Assembly: GCF_019744875.1 (NCBI RefSeq)
Contig: NZ_JAIETU010000005.1
Location: 62,001-126,000 of the forward strand
Source: Hyphomicrobium sp.
Lineage (GTDB): Bacteria > Pseudomonadota > Alphaproteobacteria > Rhizobiales > Hyphomicrobiaceae
Length of the DNA: 64,000 nt
Reading direction: 5' to 3'
Shown here: positions 50,873 to 59,977 of the stretch, piece by piece
How positions within the stretch are numbered: position 1 is the first letter of the stretch
Layout of the letters: the number at the start of each line of letters is the position of its first letter
Program-made: the position numbers and the translations under genes
Notes under the pieces: model-generated
What the model saw: the letters and a program-made list of their open reading frames with translations, nothing else
Database searches by the model: none
What the model was told of the DNA's origin: nothing

Positions 50873-51655
50873 TCACCCCAGCGTGACGCCGCAGGCGGCG
50901 GGCCAGCCGAGGCCCGCAAGCGTGTCGCCGCGCGGCTTGTACTCACAGCCGATCCAACCCGTATAACCGCTCGCGTCGATGGCGCGGAACAGGCGGGCGT
51001 AATCGAGCGTGGCGAGGCTCGGCTCGCCGCGATCCGGCGGGTCGGCGCACTGGTAGTGGCGCGCGAGGGGCCCGAACTCGGCGATGGCCGCCTCCACGCC
51101 GCCTTCCATTATGTGGCGGTGATAGAGATCGAACTGCAGGCCCAGATTGGGCGCGCCGACCTCGGCGATCACATCGCGGGCGTCCGCGGTGCGGGTGAGA
51201 AAATAATCCGGCATGTCGCGGGTGTTGATCGGCTCGATCACCAGGTCGATGCCCATCGGCGCGGCCCAGCTCGCCGCCATGCGCAGGTTCGCGACGTAGG
51301 CTTCGCGCGTCGCGCCGTGCGTCGTGAGCCCGGCCATGACGTGAAGGCGCGGGCACCCCAGCGCCTCGGCATAGTTCAGCGCCAGATCGACGGCGGACGC
51401 AAACTCGTCCTCGCGGCCGGGCAGCGCCGCAAAGCCGCGCTCGCCTTTGTCCCAGTGGCCGGGCGGAAGATTGAACAGCACGAGACTCAAACCGTTGGCA
51501 TCCAGCCGGGCGCGGATGTCGGCGGCGGGCACGGCGTAGGGGAACATGAACTCCACGCCCTTGAAGCCCGCTTTCGCCGCCGCATCGAAGCGGTCGAGAA
51601 ACGGCAGGTCCATGAACATGAAGCTGAGGTTGGCGGCAAAGCGGGGCATGGGCAC
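50873..51655 (-). CDS. 2-oxo-tetronate / hydroxypyruvate isomerase
   Basis: A 260-residue TIM-barrel isomerase of the OtnI/Hyi family. ANLSFMFMDLPFLDRFDAAA is the N-terminal signature; metal ligands are in VIEPINTRDMP (Glu), LQFDLYHRH (Asp/His) and GCEYKP (Glu). Whether it acts on 2-oxo-tetronate or hydroxypyruvate cannot be told; no partner genes are adjacent. Confidence 0.88.
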   Translation of the reverse strand: MPMPRFAANLSFMFMDLPFLDRFDAAAKAGFKGVEFMFPYAVPAADIRARLDANGLSLVLFNLPPGHWDKGERGFAALPGREDEFASAVDLALNYAEALGCPRLHVMAGLTTHGATREAYVANLRMAASWAAPMGIDLVIEPINTRDMPDYFLTRTADARDVIAEVGAPNLGLQFDLYHRHIMEGGVEAAIAEFGPLARHYQCADPPDRGEPSLATLDYARLFRAIDASGYTGWIGCEYKPRGDTLAGLGWPAACGVTLG

Positions 51656-51681
51656 TCGATCGCGCGGTTCAATCTTCAGGC

Positions 51682-52104
51682 TTAATCGTGGGACGGGCGA
51701 GACTGGCGGAGCTTCTTGACGCCGCCGCGCTTCACCTTGCTGTCGACGCGGCGCGCCCTGGCGGCCCGGCTCGGCTTGGTGGCGATGCGCCGCTTCGGAA
51801 CGTGCATCGCTTCCTTCACCAGCTCCACGAGACGCTGGCGGGCGTCATCCCGATTACGCTCCTGCGTGCGGAAGCGCTCGGCGCGGATCACGAGCACGCC
51901 CTCGTCCGTGATGCGCCGGCCGGCGAGCTTAACGAGGCGGTCGCGCACGGCGAGCGGAAGGCTGCCGGAATGGCGCACGTCGAAACGCAGCTCGACGGCG
52001 GTCGAGACCTTGTTGACGTTCTGGCCGCCGGGACCGGATGCGCGGATGAAGCGCTCCTCCAGCTCGCGGTCGTCGATGGAAAGGGTGTCGTCGATATCCA
52101 GCAT
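51682..52104 (-). CDS. arfB: Alternative ribosome-rescue factor ArfB
   Basis: A 140-residue peptidyl-tRNA hydrolase that frees stalled ribosomes. The GGQ motif is in RASGPGGQNVNKVSTAVELR and the C-terminal basic tail (KPSRAARARRVDSKVKRGG) is the part that enters the mRNA channel. Normal length. Confidence 0.93.
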   Translation of the reverse strand: MLDIDDTLSIDDRELEERFIRASGPGGQNVNKVSTAVELRFDVRHSGSLPLAVRDRLVKLAGRRITDEGVLVIRAERFRTQERNRDDARQRLVELVKEAMHVPKRRIATKPSRAARARRVDSKVKRGGVKKLRQSRPSHD

Positions 52105-52233
52105 GGCTGGGATTTAGCAGAGTTCCCGGGCCAGGAAACCTGGAATGTGGCGGCGGCCGCGCCGCCTGGGCAGTGTGTATCGCCGGGGACTGACGGTTGC
52201 CGCCCGATGGGCCATGGTCAGCAAATCCATCTC

Positions 52234-52593
52234 ATGGAGGCATTCGTGGTGACCCTATTCGACCTCATCGTCTCCGGCTTCGTGGCGCTCGTCGTTCTGC
52301 CACTGGCCGTTTCATCGCTCGTGGCGGGCTCTCCGCCACCGCCCCCCAACATGTTCCTCGCGAAGTACTACCTGGCCGAGCCGCGCCTGATGCTGGCGAG
52401 CAACCTGTTCCTGCTCGCGGTGTGCGCCACCGCCATTCAGAGGCTCGCGACCCATTTCGGTGTCTTGAGCGAGCCTGTCTCGCGCAGCCTCGATATCTGG
52501 ATCAGCGTGCCGTTCGTCGTTCTGCTGCTGGCGTTTCTCGGCCTCTTCATCAAGGCCATTCTCACGGTGCGGCGCGCAAACCGGGCGGCCTGA
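52234..52593 (+). CDS. Small membrane protein with three to four spans
   Basis: A 119-residue hydrophobic protein (VTLFDLIVSGFVALVVLPLA, then MLASNLFLLAVCATAIQRLA and a C-terminal VPFVVLLLAFLGLFIKAIL). No family recognised. ATG 52234 is chosen; other in-frame starts lie in the ArfB antisense region. Function unknown. Confidence 0.6.
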   Translation: MEAFVVTLFDLIVSGFVALVVLPLAVSSLVAGSPPPPPNMFLAKYYLAEPRLMLASNLFLLAVCATAIQRLATHFGVLSEPVSRSLDIWISVPFVVLLLAFLGLFIKAILTVRRANRAA

Positions 52594-52630
52594 ACCAGCG
52601 CCCGGTGCGTTCCGCTCCTCTGCATTTTTG

Positions 52631-53533
52631 TCAGCGCGCGGCCAGCGCGGCGACGCACTCCGTCACACCCCGTTGCCAGGGCGGCAGGCGGAGCGCGAAT
52701 ACGCGCTCGAACTTGTCACAGTTCAGCGTTGCGTTGACGGGACGCGGCGCGGCCGCCGGGTAGTCCGACGATGCAATCGCCTCGGGCGCGGCTGAGGGCC
52801 TTGCGGCCGGGGCGCGGGCAATCAGCTCGCACGCCAGGCTATGCCAGGTCGCTTCTCCGCTGCCGGCCGCGTGGTAGGTGCCCCAGGGCATTGCATCGGA
52901 GGCGCCATTTTTTTCAGACGGGGCAGCAGCCAGGCGGCAGGCGATTTCGAGAATGGCGGCCGCGAGATGCGGCGCGTAGGTCGGGTTGCCGCGCTGGTCG
53001 GCAACGACGCGCAGGTGCTCGCCGGATTGAGCCTGGGCCAGCATGCGGGCGGCAAATCCGTTGGGGGCGGTGCTGAACACCCAGCCCGTGCGAATGATGA
53101 CGTGGCGCGGGTTCGCGTCCGCAACGGCGCATTCGCCCTCATACTTCGAGCGGCCATAGACGGTGGCGGGCGACGGCTGGTCGTGCTCGTCGTAGGCGGC
53201 CGGTTTGCCGCCGTCGAAGACGTAGTGGGTCGAGAGGTGGATGACGGGGATGTTGCGGCGGGCGGCGGCGCGCGCCAGCAGCGCCGCACCGTCCCGGTTC
53301 ATTGCAAAAACGGCGTCTCGATCGTGCTCGGCCTTGTCGACGGCGGTGTAAGCCGCGCTGTTGATGACCATGTCCGGCGACAGATCGCCGAAGGCACGCT
53401 CGATCGAGCGCGGGTCGCGCACATCGAGCGCCGGACGACCGGCCGCCAGAGCCTTGATTTCCGGCCGGGAGGGCGCCGCCTCGATCAAGGCCCGCGCCAC
53501 CAGTCCATGCCAGCCCGCAATCAACAGCCGCAT
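52631..53533 (-). CDS. rfbD: dTDP-4-dehydrorhamnose reductase
   Basis: A 300-residue short-chain dehydrogenase-like enzyme of dTDP-rhamnose synthesis. The active-site pair is YGRSK (YxxxK), STHYVFDG carries the Ser/Thr, and INSAAYTAVDKAE and NRDGAALLARAA are family regions. The NAD(P) loop is GWHGLVA, a deviation from the usual GxxGQLG. rfbA, rfbB and rfbC are not adjacent. Confidence 0.87.
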   Translation of the reverse strand: MRLLIAGWHGLVARALIEAAPSRPEIKALAAGRPALDVRDPRSIERAFGDLSPDMVINSAAYTAVDKAEHDRDAVFAMNRDGAALLARAAARRNIPVIHLSTHYVFDGGKPAAYDEHDQPSPATVYGRSKYEGECAVADANPRHVIIRTGWVFSTAPNGFAARMLAQAQSGEHLRVVADQRGNPTYAPHLAAAILEIACRLAAAPSEKNGASDAMPWGTYHAAGSGEATWHSLACELIARAPAARPSAAPEAIASSDYPAAAPRPVNATLNCDKFERVFALRLPPWQRGVTECVAALAAR

Positions 53534-53616
53534 CCGTCTCCGGCCTTATCGACGTGTCCGGATGCACGATCGCAGCGCCGGGCCCAGATGACACGTGGGG
53601 CGCACGACCGAAGGCT

Positions 53617-53991
53617 TCAAGCGCACGCCGCGAGACGAACCGGTTTGCCGTTCTCGCCGGCCGTCATGTGCGGGCGGACCAGGGTGACCGGTGCGCCGCT
53701 CAGGGCGTTGCTGACGATGTCCTGGTCCATGCCGTGATCGAGCCCCTCGCACGCGAGGTCATGGGCGTACTGCAGCAGCGTGTCGTGAATGGCGACCCGC
53801 AGCGCATCCGAGAATGCCGCGCGCGCATGGCCGCCGGCGACGTAGCCCTCGGACGCGGTCAGATCGATCGTGCAATCGGAGCCGGACAGGCGGGTGAGCC
53901 CGTGCATCAGGTCGCGAACGGCGCGCAGTTCGCGTTCGTAGTCAAACGCGAGGTCGCGCTTCATGGAAATGTACTCGGATAGCTTTCCCAT
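53617..53991 (-). CDS. Unknown conserved-looking protein
   Basis: A 124-residue soluble protein (MGKLSEYISMKRDLAFDYER), helical in its first half and with a TLVRPHMTAGENGK tail. No signal peptide. No family recognised. It is followed by an AT-rich stretch at 54025-54130, which probably holds its promoter. Confidence 0.6.
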   Translation of the reverse strand: MGKLSEYISMKRDLAFDYERELRAVRDLMHGLTRLSGSDCTIDLTASEGYVAGGHARAAFSDALRVAIHDTLLQYAHDLACEGLDHGMDQDIVSNALSGAPVTLVRPHMTAGENGKPVRLAACA

Positions 53992-54160
53992 CGGACTTTC
54001 TCCCCAATACCGTGCCTTTCAGACATGGGTGAAGGCTCGATTTATTCGCTTACCAAAAGATTAATGCGGCATCGGCGCTGGATTATTTTTTCCTATATAT
54101 ATCAGATAGTTGACATACTTTGTGCGCTATCATTTAGAGCACAAGTCCACCTTGCCCGGC

Positions 54161-55759
54161 TCAGCGGCGCTTGCGCAGATCGCGCAGGATTTCGCGCGCC
54201 GCGTTGTGGCCCGGAACGCCCGTCACGCCGCCGCCCGGATGTGCACCCGACGCGCATAAGTAGAGGCCGTCGAGCGGCATGCGGTAGTCGGCGTGGCCGA
54301 GCACGGGCCGGAGCGAGAAGAGCTGATCGAGAGACAGCGCGCCGTGGAAGATGTCGCCGTCGACCATGCCAAAGCGCTGCTCGATATCGAGTGGCGACAG
54401 GATCTGACGGCCGAGGACGCTCGCTTTGAAGTTCGGCGCGTGGCGCGTCACGGTCTCGATCACGAGGTCGGCGAAGGCTTCTTTTTCCGCGGGGTCCGCC
54501 CACGAGCGGGGCGCGGGCAGATGAGGCGCGACGTGCTGGACGAACAGGCTCGCGACGTGGCGGCCGTCGGGAGCCAGCGTCGTGTCGAGCATCGTCGGAA
54601 TCAGGATCTCGACCACCGGTTCCTTCGACCAGCCGTCGCGGCGCGCATCGAGATAGGCGCGCTCGAGGTAATCCATGGTGGGCGCGATGACGATGCCGGC
54701 GCCGAGCGTGCCGTCATTCTCGCCGCGTCCGCGCAGGCAGGTGAAGCGTGGCAGCTCCGAAAGCGCCACGTTCATGCGGAAGCTGCCGGAGCCCGACTTG
54801 AGGGTCTTCAGGCGATGATGCAGATCCGGCGCGACGGCCCCTTCGGGCACGAGGCGGGAAAACAGCAGCTTCGGCGGCACGGCTGCGGCAACGGCGCGCG
54901 CGCGCACGACCTCTCCGCTCGCGAGCTTCACGCCGGCGGCACGGCCGTTTTCGACGACGACTTTGGCCACCGGCACGTCAGTTCTGATCGTGGCGCCTTT
55001 TTCGCGCGCAGAGGACGCGATCGCCGCGCTGATCGCACCCATGCCGCCGATGGCGTGGCCCCAGACGCCGGTCTTGCCGTTCACTTCGCCGAAGCAGTGA
55101 TGCAGCAGCACGTAGGCCGTGCCGGGCGTCGAGGGCGCCGCGTAGGTCCCAACGATGCCGTCGAAGGCGAACGCGGCCCGCACCGTCTCGTTCTCGAACC
55201 AGCGCGCGAGGTAGTCGGCCGCGCTCTCGGTGAAGAGGGCGGCCAGATCGCGTTGCGTCTCGAGCGGCAGCTTCAGAATGGAATGCGACAGGCGCGCGCC
55301 TTTCCAGAGCGCCGCCAGCCCGCCGCCCGCGTTCGGCGGCGTTTCGAGCACGAGACGCTTCAGCACGTTGGCGGCCGCTTCGAGGGCATCATCGTAGGCG
55401 GGAAGACGGGCGGCGTCGCGCTCGGAAAAGGCGGCGATGGCTCGCTGCCGCGCGGCGAGGCCGTAGGGCATCACGAGCGCGCGCGTCTCGTCGACGGGCC
55501 AGAAGTTGGCGACCTTGCGCTCGACGACGCGCAGGCCATGCCGGTGGAGATCGAGATCCGAAATGACTTTCGGATTGAGCAGGCTCACGGTGTAGGCGGC
55601 GACGGAATTGCGGAAGCCCGGATGGAACTCCTCCGTGAAGGCCGCCCCGCCCACGTGGGCATTCTTCTCGAGCACCACGACATCGAGGCCAGCGGCCGCC
55701 AGATAGGCCGCGGCCGTCAGGCCGTTGTGGCCGCCGCCAATGATCGCCACATCGTGCAC
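54161..55759 (-). CDS. FAD-dependent oxidoreductase, phytoene-desaturase-like (PYROXD2 type)
   Basis: A 532-residue flavoprotein. The N-terminal DVAIIGGGHNGLTAAAYLA is the dinucleotide loop with VVLEKNAHVGGAA following; SGAHPGGGVTGVPGHNAA near the C-terminus is the carotenoid-desaturase-type signature. The protein is closer to PYROXD2 than to true carotenoid enzymes, as no carotenoid genes are near. Substrate unknown. Confidence 0.88.
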   Translation of the reverse strand: MHDVAIIGGGHNGLTAAAYLAAAGLDVVVLEKNAHVGGAAFTEEFHPGFRNSVAAYTVSLLNPKVISDLDLHRHGLRVVERKVANFWPVDETRALVMPYGLAARQRAIAAFSERDAARLPAYDDALEAAANVLKRLVLETPPNAGGGLAALWKGARLSHSILKLPLETQRDLAALFTESAADYLARWFENETVRAAFAFDGIVGTYAAPSTPGTAYVLLHHCFGEVNGKTGVWGHAIGGMGAISAAIASSAREKGATIRTDVPVAKVVVENGRAAGVKLASGEVVRARAVAAAVPPKLLFSRLVPEGAVAPDLHHRLKTLKSGSGSFRMNVALSELPRFTCLRGRGENDGTLGAGIVIAPTMDYLERAYLDARRDGWSKEPVVEILIPTMLDTTLAPDGRHVASLFVQHVAPHLPAPRSWADPAEKEAFADLVIETVTRHAPNFKASVLGRQILSPLDIEQRFGMVDGDIFHGALSLDQLFSLRPVLGHADYRMPLDGLYLCASGAHPGGGVTGVPGHNAAREILRDLRKRR

Positions 55760-55807
55760 GAGTGTCCCTCCGGAAACGCGCTGCGTTTACGGAGACCTAC
55801 ATCGCGC

Positions 55808-56092
55808 TCACCCCCAGGTACAGACCGACTTGCTGCACCGCTTGCGAGCACCGCCGATCACGCACGTCGATGCAACGTAGCGGCAATACCGGCAACTGTA
55901 GGACGAGAGGCATCCCCGATAGCTGCCGCCCCTCTGGAACTGGCAGGTGGTGATGGTCTGACAATCGCGGCCGGGGTTGACTCCCTGAGCGGAACTGCCG
56001 GCGGCCGTGGCCAGAGCGATGGAGAAAACCGCGACGAGGGAGAATGCCCCCAGGCCGGCGAGGCGAAACAGATTTTTGCGCAGGTTTCTCAT
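55808..56092 (-). CDS. Small secreted cysteine-rich protein
   Basis: A 94-residue protein with a signal peptide ([20 protein letters not shown], cleavage near residue 36). The mature ~60 residues contain eight cysteines ([35 protein letters not shown]), so it is probably disulfide-linked and exported. ATG 56092 is chosen over in-frame upstream starts. No family recognised. Confidence 0.65.
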   Translation of the reverse strand: MRNLRKNLFRLAGLGAFSLVAVFSIALATAAGSSAQGVNPGRDCQTITTCQFQRGGSYRGCLSSYSCRYCRYVASTCVIGGARKRCSKSVCTWG

Positions 56093-56235
56093 GGCGATGG
56101 CCGCGCTGCTGGATCCGATCGGCCCACTTTCTGCCACATTTCGGCATCCCGCAAGAGGGATCGACGCTTGCGCCGCGCCCACGGGCCGGCATGCTTGCTC
56201 GCGCTCCAGTCATTTCGCGAAGGCAGGTCTCTTCC

Positions 56236-56700
56236 ATGGCTCCCGATCCCGCCTATTCGATCCGCCACCTTCAGGCGGGAGACCTCGCGCTCTTCCGGCA
56301 GATGCTGGACATGTTCGGCGAGGCCTTCGAGGATCGCGACGCGTACACGGCCGCGCAACCCGACGACGCCTATCTCGCGCGGCTTCTCGGCGACGAGACG
56401 TTCGTGGCGCTCGCGGCGATGCGGGACGGCGCAGTTGCCGGCGGGCTTGCGGGCTACGAACTGCGCAAGTTCGAGCGGGCGCGCAGCGAGTTCTACATTT
56501 ACGATCTTGCGGTTGCGGCCGCGGATCGCCGCCAGGGGGTGGCGACGGCGCTGATCGAAGCGCTCAAGACCCTCGCGCAGGCGCGCGGCGCCTACGTGAT
56601 CTTCGTGCAGGCCGACCTCGTCGACGATCCGGCCATTGCGCTCTACACGAAGCTCGGGTGCGGAGAGACCGTTCTCCACTTCGATATTGCCGTGCCGTAG
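56236..56700 (+). CDS. GNAT acetyltransferase, AAC(3)-I-like
   Basis: A 154-residue GNAT enzyme. [50 protein letters not shown] and [17 protein letters not shown] follow closely the aminoglycoside 3-N-acetyltransferase I family; the acetyl-CoA loop is [10 protein letters not shown]. Many environmental homologues are of unknown substrate, so resistance is not proven. It lies alone between small exported genes, without a mobile element. Confidence 0.8.
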   Translation: MAPDPAYSIRHLQAGDLALFRQMLDMFGEAFEDRDAYTAAQPDDAYLARLLGDETFVALAAMRDGAVAGGLAGYELRKFERARSEFYIYDLAVAAADRRQGVATALIEALKTLAQARGAYVIFVQADLVDDPAIALYTKLGCGETVLHFDIAVP

Positions 56701-56888
56701 CCGGCTGGCGACCGGCAGGCGGAACGGGAGGCCGTTTTCCCTCCGGATCGGGCGGGAGACGTTGCCCGGATGCATCAACGGCTCGAATTCAAAAATTGCG
56801 GGTAAACTGACTATTGCCCCGCTCGACCAACGGCACTTACGCTCCTTGTACGAATTGCAAGCAGCAAGCGGGCTTTGGCCTGTCACAA

Positions 56889-59003
56889 ATGTCCGGAGAG
56901 ACGACCTTGCTGAGAACGCGCGTTGCGTCATCTGCCGTGACTGCGGCTCTGGTGCTCTCAGCCTCGTCCGCTGCGCACGCCGCGTGCCCTACTGGCGTCG
57001 CCAGCGGGGAAACGCAGACCACGACAGCCACGCTCGGCAGCGCCAATTCCTGCGCCATCGAGCAGGGCGGCGCGATTGACGTCCTTAACGCCGCCACCGC
57101 GACCGGCATCGATGCGACCGACACCAACTCCATCATGAACAACGGCTCGGTGTCCGCCGCCGCCGGCAACGGAGGCGTGGCCGCCGGCATCACCGCCAAC
57201 GACTTCAACACAATCGTCGGCAGTGGCGCGGTATCGGCCATCGGCGGAAACGCTTCGAACGTCACGGGCATCGGCGTCGCCAACAACAACACGATGACGT
57301 TGAGCGGATCGATCACCGCGTCGGCCGGCGACGGCGGACCGCTCGTGCGGGGTATCAACGCCCTCAACACCAACACGATCACGACGAGCGGGGCGATCAC
57401 CGCGACCGGCGGGCTCGGCGCGGACGCGTACGGCATCTATGCCCGCGACGGCAACACCGTCTCGAACAGCGGCAGCGTTTCCGCATCCGGCGCGGCGTTC
57501 TCCGATGTTGCTGGCATCCTCATCCGGTCTGGCAATTCCGTAACGAACACCGGCAGGGTATCCGCCAGCGGCGGTTCCGGGGTGTTCGGCATCTTCGGCG
57601 CAAACAGCAATTCCGTCACGAACAGCGGCGTCGTCACCGCGACCGGCGCCAGCGCCGTGGAAGTCATCGGCATCTACAGCTTCGCATCAGGCGCGATCAT
57701 CAATACCGGCGAGGTCAGGGCCACGGGCGGCGCCTCGAACATCGGACTGTTCTCATTTTCCGACGGGACGATGATCAACAGCGGCACCGTCATCGCCGCC
57801 GGACCGACAGCGAGCGCGATCGGCTTCGGCGACGGCGCAAATACGCTGACGCTTCTGCAGAACTCGCGCATCTCCGGAGGGATCCGGCTCGGCATCGACG
57901 CCGATGCGGTGACGCTCGGGCGCGGCGAGAACTGGCTCATGACCTTCAACCAGGACCCGACCCTCGGCGGCAATACGCTCGACACACGCGGGCGGCCGTT
58001 CGCACTGCTCAACGGCGGGCTGACGGTTGCGACTTTCGACGCGGCGACCACGCTGTTCGGCATCGAGGACGAGGCGCTCTCGGATCTCACGGGCGCGATC
58101 AATTCCGCATTGCATGACCGCCTGACGTCCGGGAACCCGGCGAGCTACGTTTGGATGCAGGGCTTCAAAAGCACCCGCAGCAGCAGCGGCAACGCAAGCG
58201 GCACGGGGGGCGACGACGTCCGCCTCACAGGTGGACTGGCCGGCTTCTCGTTGCCGCTCGCCTCCTGGGCGCGCGGCGGCCTGTTTGCGGGCTATGCGGA
58301 AGCCGACCTCGAGAGCGCGTTCGCAAACAGCATCGGGGGCGCGACGCGGCGCCATGCGATCGAGCAGGACGGCTGGTTCGGCGGCGCGTACGGGCGCGCG
58401 TTCGCCGGGCAGGTCTACACCGACATCATCGTCACGGCAGGCTCGACCGAGTCCGAGTCGCGCCGGCGGATCCTGAACAACCTCGATGCCGACGGCGTCG
58501 AGACCGCGACCGGCAGCCGGGATGGCTGGCTCGTCAATTCGGAAGCGACCGTCGGCATGGAATTGCCGATGATGGGCGTGCTGGTCGTGCCGTCGGCGAG
58601 CGTCGGCTATGCGGCGCACTTTCTCGATGGCTTCACGGAGAGCGGATCGCTGGCATCGGTGGCGTTCGCGAGCCGCGACGTCGAGATCGTCGAAGGGCGG
58701 CTTCAGGTCGAGCTGCGCAGACGCTGGGAGGACGCATTCGGAAGCTGGCTTGCGATGTGGCGCGGCGGCGTCAAGGGGCGCAGCAACATCGGCGACGACG
58801 ATCTCGTGGGCGTGCTTGCCAATACGACCGCGTTCAACGTTGCGATCCAGGGTGACGACGATGCGGCTGCTGTCTTCCTCGGCACCGACGTGACCTGGAG
58901 CCCCACCGCCGGCATGGCGCTGTTCGCGGGCCTCGAAGGCGCCCTCGAAAGCCAGGGCGACACGGTTCTCAACGCCCGCTTCGGCGCAAACCTCAAGTTC
59001 TAA
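56889..59003 (+). CDS. Autotransporter with Asn/Ser/Gly-repeat passenger
   Basis: A 704-residue surface protein with a signal peptide (ALVLSASSAAHA). Residues ~40-340 are imperfect ~25-residue repeats of the type NTVSNSGSVSASG...GI, forming a predicted beta-helix passenger. The C-terminal ~270 residues are an autotransporter barrel (SYVWMQGFKSTRSSSG start, terminal ...ARFGANLKF ending in Phe). ATG 56889 is chosen by the signal peptide. Probably an adhesin or surface display protein. Confidence 0.87.
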   Translation: MSGETTLLRTRVASSAVTAALVLSASSAAHAACPTGVASGETQTTTATLGSANSCAIEQGGAIDVLNAATATGIDATDTNSIMNNGSVSAAAGNGGVAAGITANDFNTIVGSGAVSAIGGNASNVTGIGVANNNTMTLSGSITASAGDGGPLVRGINALNTNTITTSGAITATGGLGADAYGIYARDGNTVSNSGSVSASGAAFSDVAGILIRSGNSVTNTGRVSASGGSGVFGIFGANSNSVTNSGVVTATGASAVEVIGIYSFASGAIINTGEVRATGGASNIGLFSFSDGTMINSGTVIAAGPTASAIGFGDGANTLTLLQNSRISGGIRLGIDADAVTLGRGENWLMTFNQDPTLGGNTLDTRGRPFALLNGGLTVATFDAATTLFGIEDEALSDLTGAINSALHDRLTSGNPASYVWMQGFKSTRSSSGNASGTGGDDVRLTGGLAGFSLPLASWARGGLFAGYAEADLESAFANSIGGATRRHAIEQDGWFGGAYGRAFAGQVYTDIIVTAGSTESESRRRILNNLDADGVETATGSRDGWLVNSEATVGMELPMMGVLVVPSASVGYAAHFLDGFTESGSLASVAFASRDVEIVEGRLQVELRRRWEDAFGSWLAMWRGGVKGRSNIGDDDLVGVLANTTAFNVAIQGDDDAAAVFLGTDVTWSPTAGMALFAGLEGALESQGDTVLNARFGANLKF

Positions 59004-59078
59004 CGGCGGTCTTGCGCGGCTTCCCCCGCGGGAGGCTGCCAGGAGCCCCCCCCGCCAACACGCGCTTCGCGCTCGTGC

Positions 59079-59759
59079 CTAGGGCTTCAGATGCGTGTCG
59101 AGGAACGACCGCAACTGATGGATAGCGGCGACAGGGTCGAACTTGTTCAAGATGACCGCGCGCACGCACACGCCGTCCAGATAGGTCGAGATGAACGTTG
59201 CGGTCTCGTCGACGTCGATCTTGCGGAAATCCCCGCACGCGATGCCCGCAGACAGCGTCTGCCGAAGCACCTCGCGCTCCTCGTCGTAGAACCTGTGAAT
59301 GACTTCGTGGACGCGCGATTTGCGTGGGGCGGTCTTGGAGTAGTCGATCGAGATCATGATCAGCTTCGCGATCGCATCGAACTGCACGATGTGCGTGTCG
59401 AGCCAACTGCGGATGATATCGCCCGGCCGCTCCAGGCTCTGACGTGAAGCGCGGAACTGCTCGAACGCGCGCTCGACCGCGAGCGTGACCGACTGGCGGA
59501 ACAGATCTTCCTTGCTGCCGAAGTAGTAGTAGATCAGCGCCGGATTGAAGCCCGTGGCGTCGGCGATGTCCTTCGTCGTCACCGACGAAAAGCCTCGCTT
59601 CGAAAACAGCTCCAGCGCCGCCTCTCTGATCCGCAGCTGCGCATCCGGCGTGGCCACCGAGAGCTTCGGCCGCCCCGCGCCGCTTGCGCGTTTCGAACGC
59701 GGAACGCCCTCGCCGCTCTTCTTCGAACGTTCCTGCGTTTTTCTCGTTTCCCGGGCCAT
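59079..59759 (-). CDS. TetR/AcrR-family transcriptional regulator
   Basis: A 226-residue repressor-type protein. After a basic ~35-residue N-terminal extension the HTH reads IREAALELFSKRGFSSVTTKDIADATGFNPALIYYYFGSKEDLF. The C-terminal ligand domain is of the TetR_C type (SWLDTHIVQFDAIAKLIMIS). ATG 59759 follows GGCGAGGGA. It is divergent from the ABC transporter genes and probably controls them. Confidence 0.9.
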   Translation of the reverse strand: MARETRKTQERSKKSGEGVPRSKRASGAGRPKLSVATPDAQLRIREAALELFSKRGFSSVTTKDIADATGFNPALIYYYFGSKEDLFRQSVTLAVERAFEQFRASRQSLERPGDIIRSWLDTHIVQFDAIAKLIMISIDYSKTAPRKSRVHEVIHRFYDEEREVLRQTLSAGIACGDFRKIDVDETATFISTYLDGVCVRAVILNKFDPVAAIHQLRSFLDTHLKP

Positions 59760-59977
59760 TCCCTCGCCTCTCCGCGCGCGCACGCGTCCTCTTGTATCAG
59801 ACTCGATCCGTTTGCAGCGACGCCGCACGTTTGTGCACGGTGGTGCAATTTCTGTTCGAAAAATGGGCGCTTTTCAACGACTTCTCGCTTGAACGCATAA
59901 ATTATTTCAGCAGTTAATTAAATACACAAAACGCAGCAGCGTGAGTGGTCGAGAACCTCTTCGCCTGGGACGGACGG

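Noticed and set aside
54293-56554. A 753-codon plus-strand open frame opposite the FAD oxidoreductase gene
   Set aside because: It is a shadow of the real minus-strand gene and runs through three other genes.
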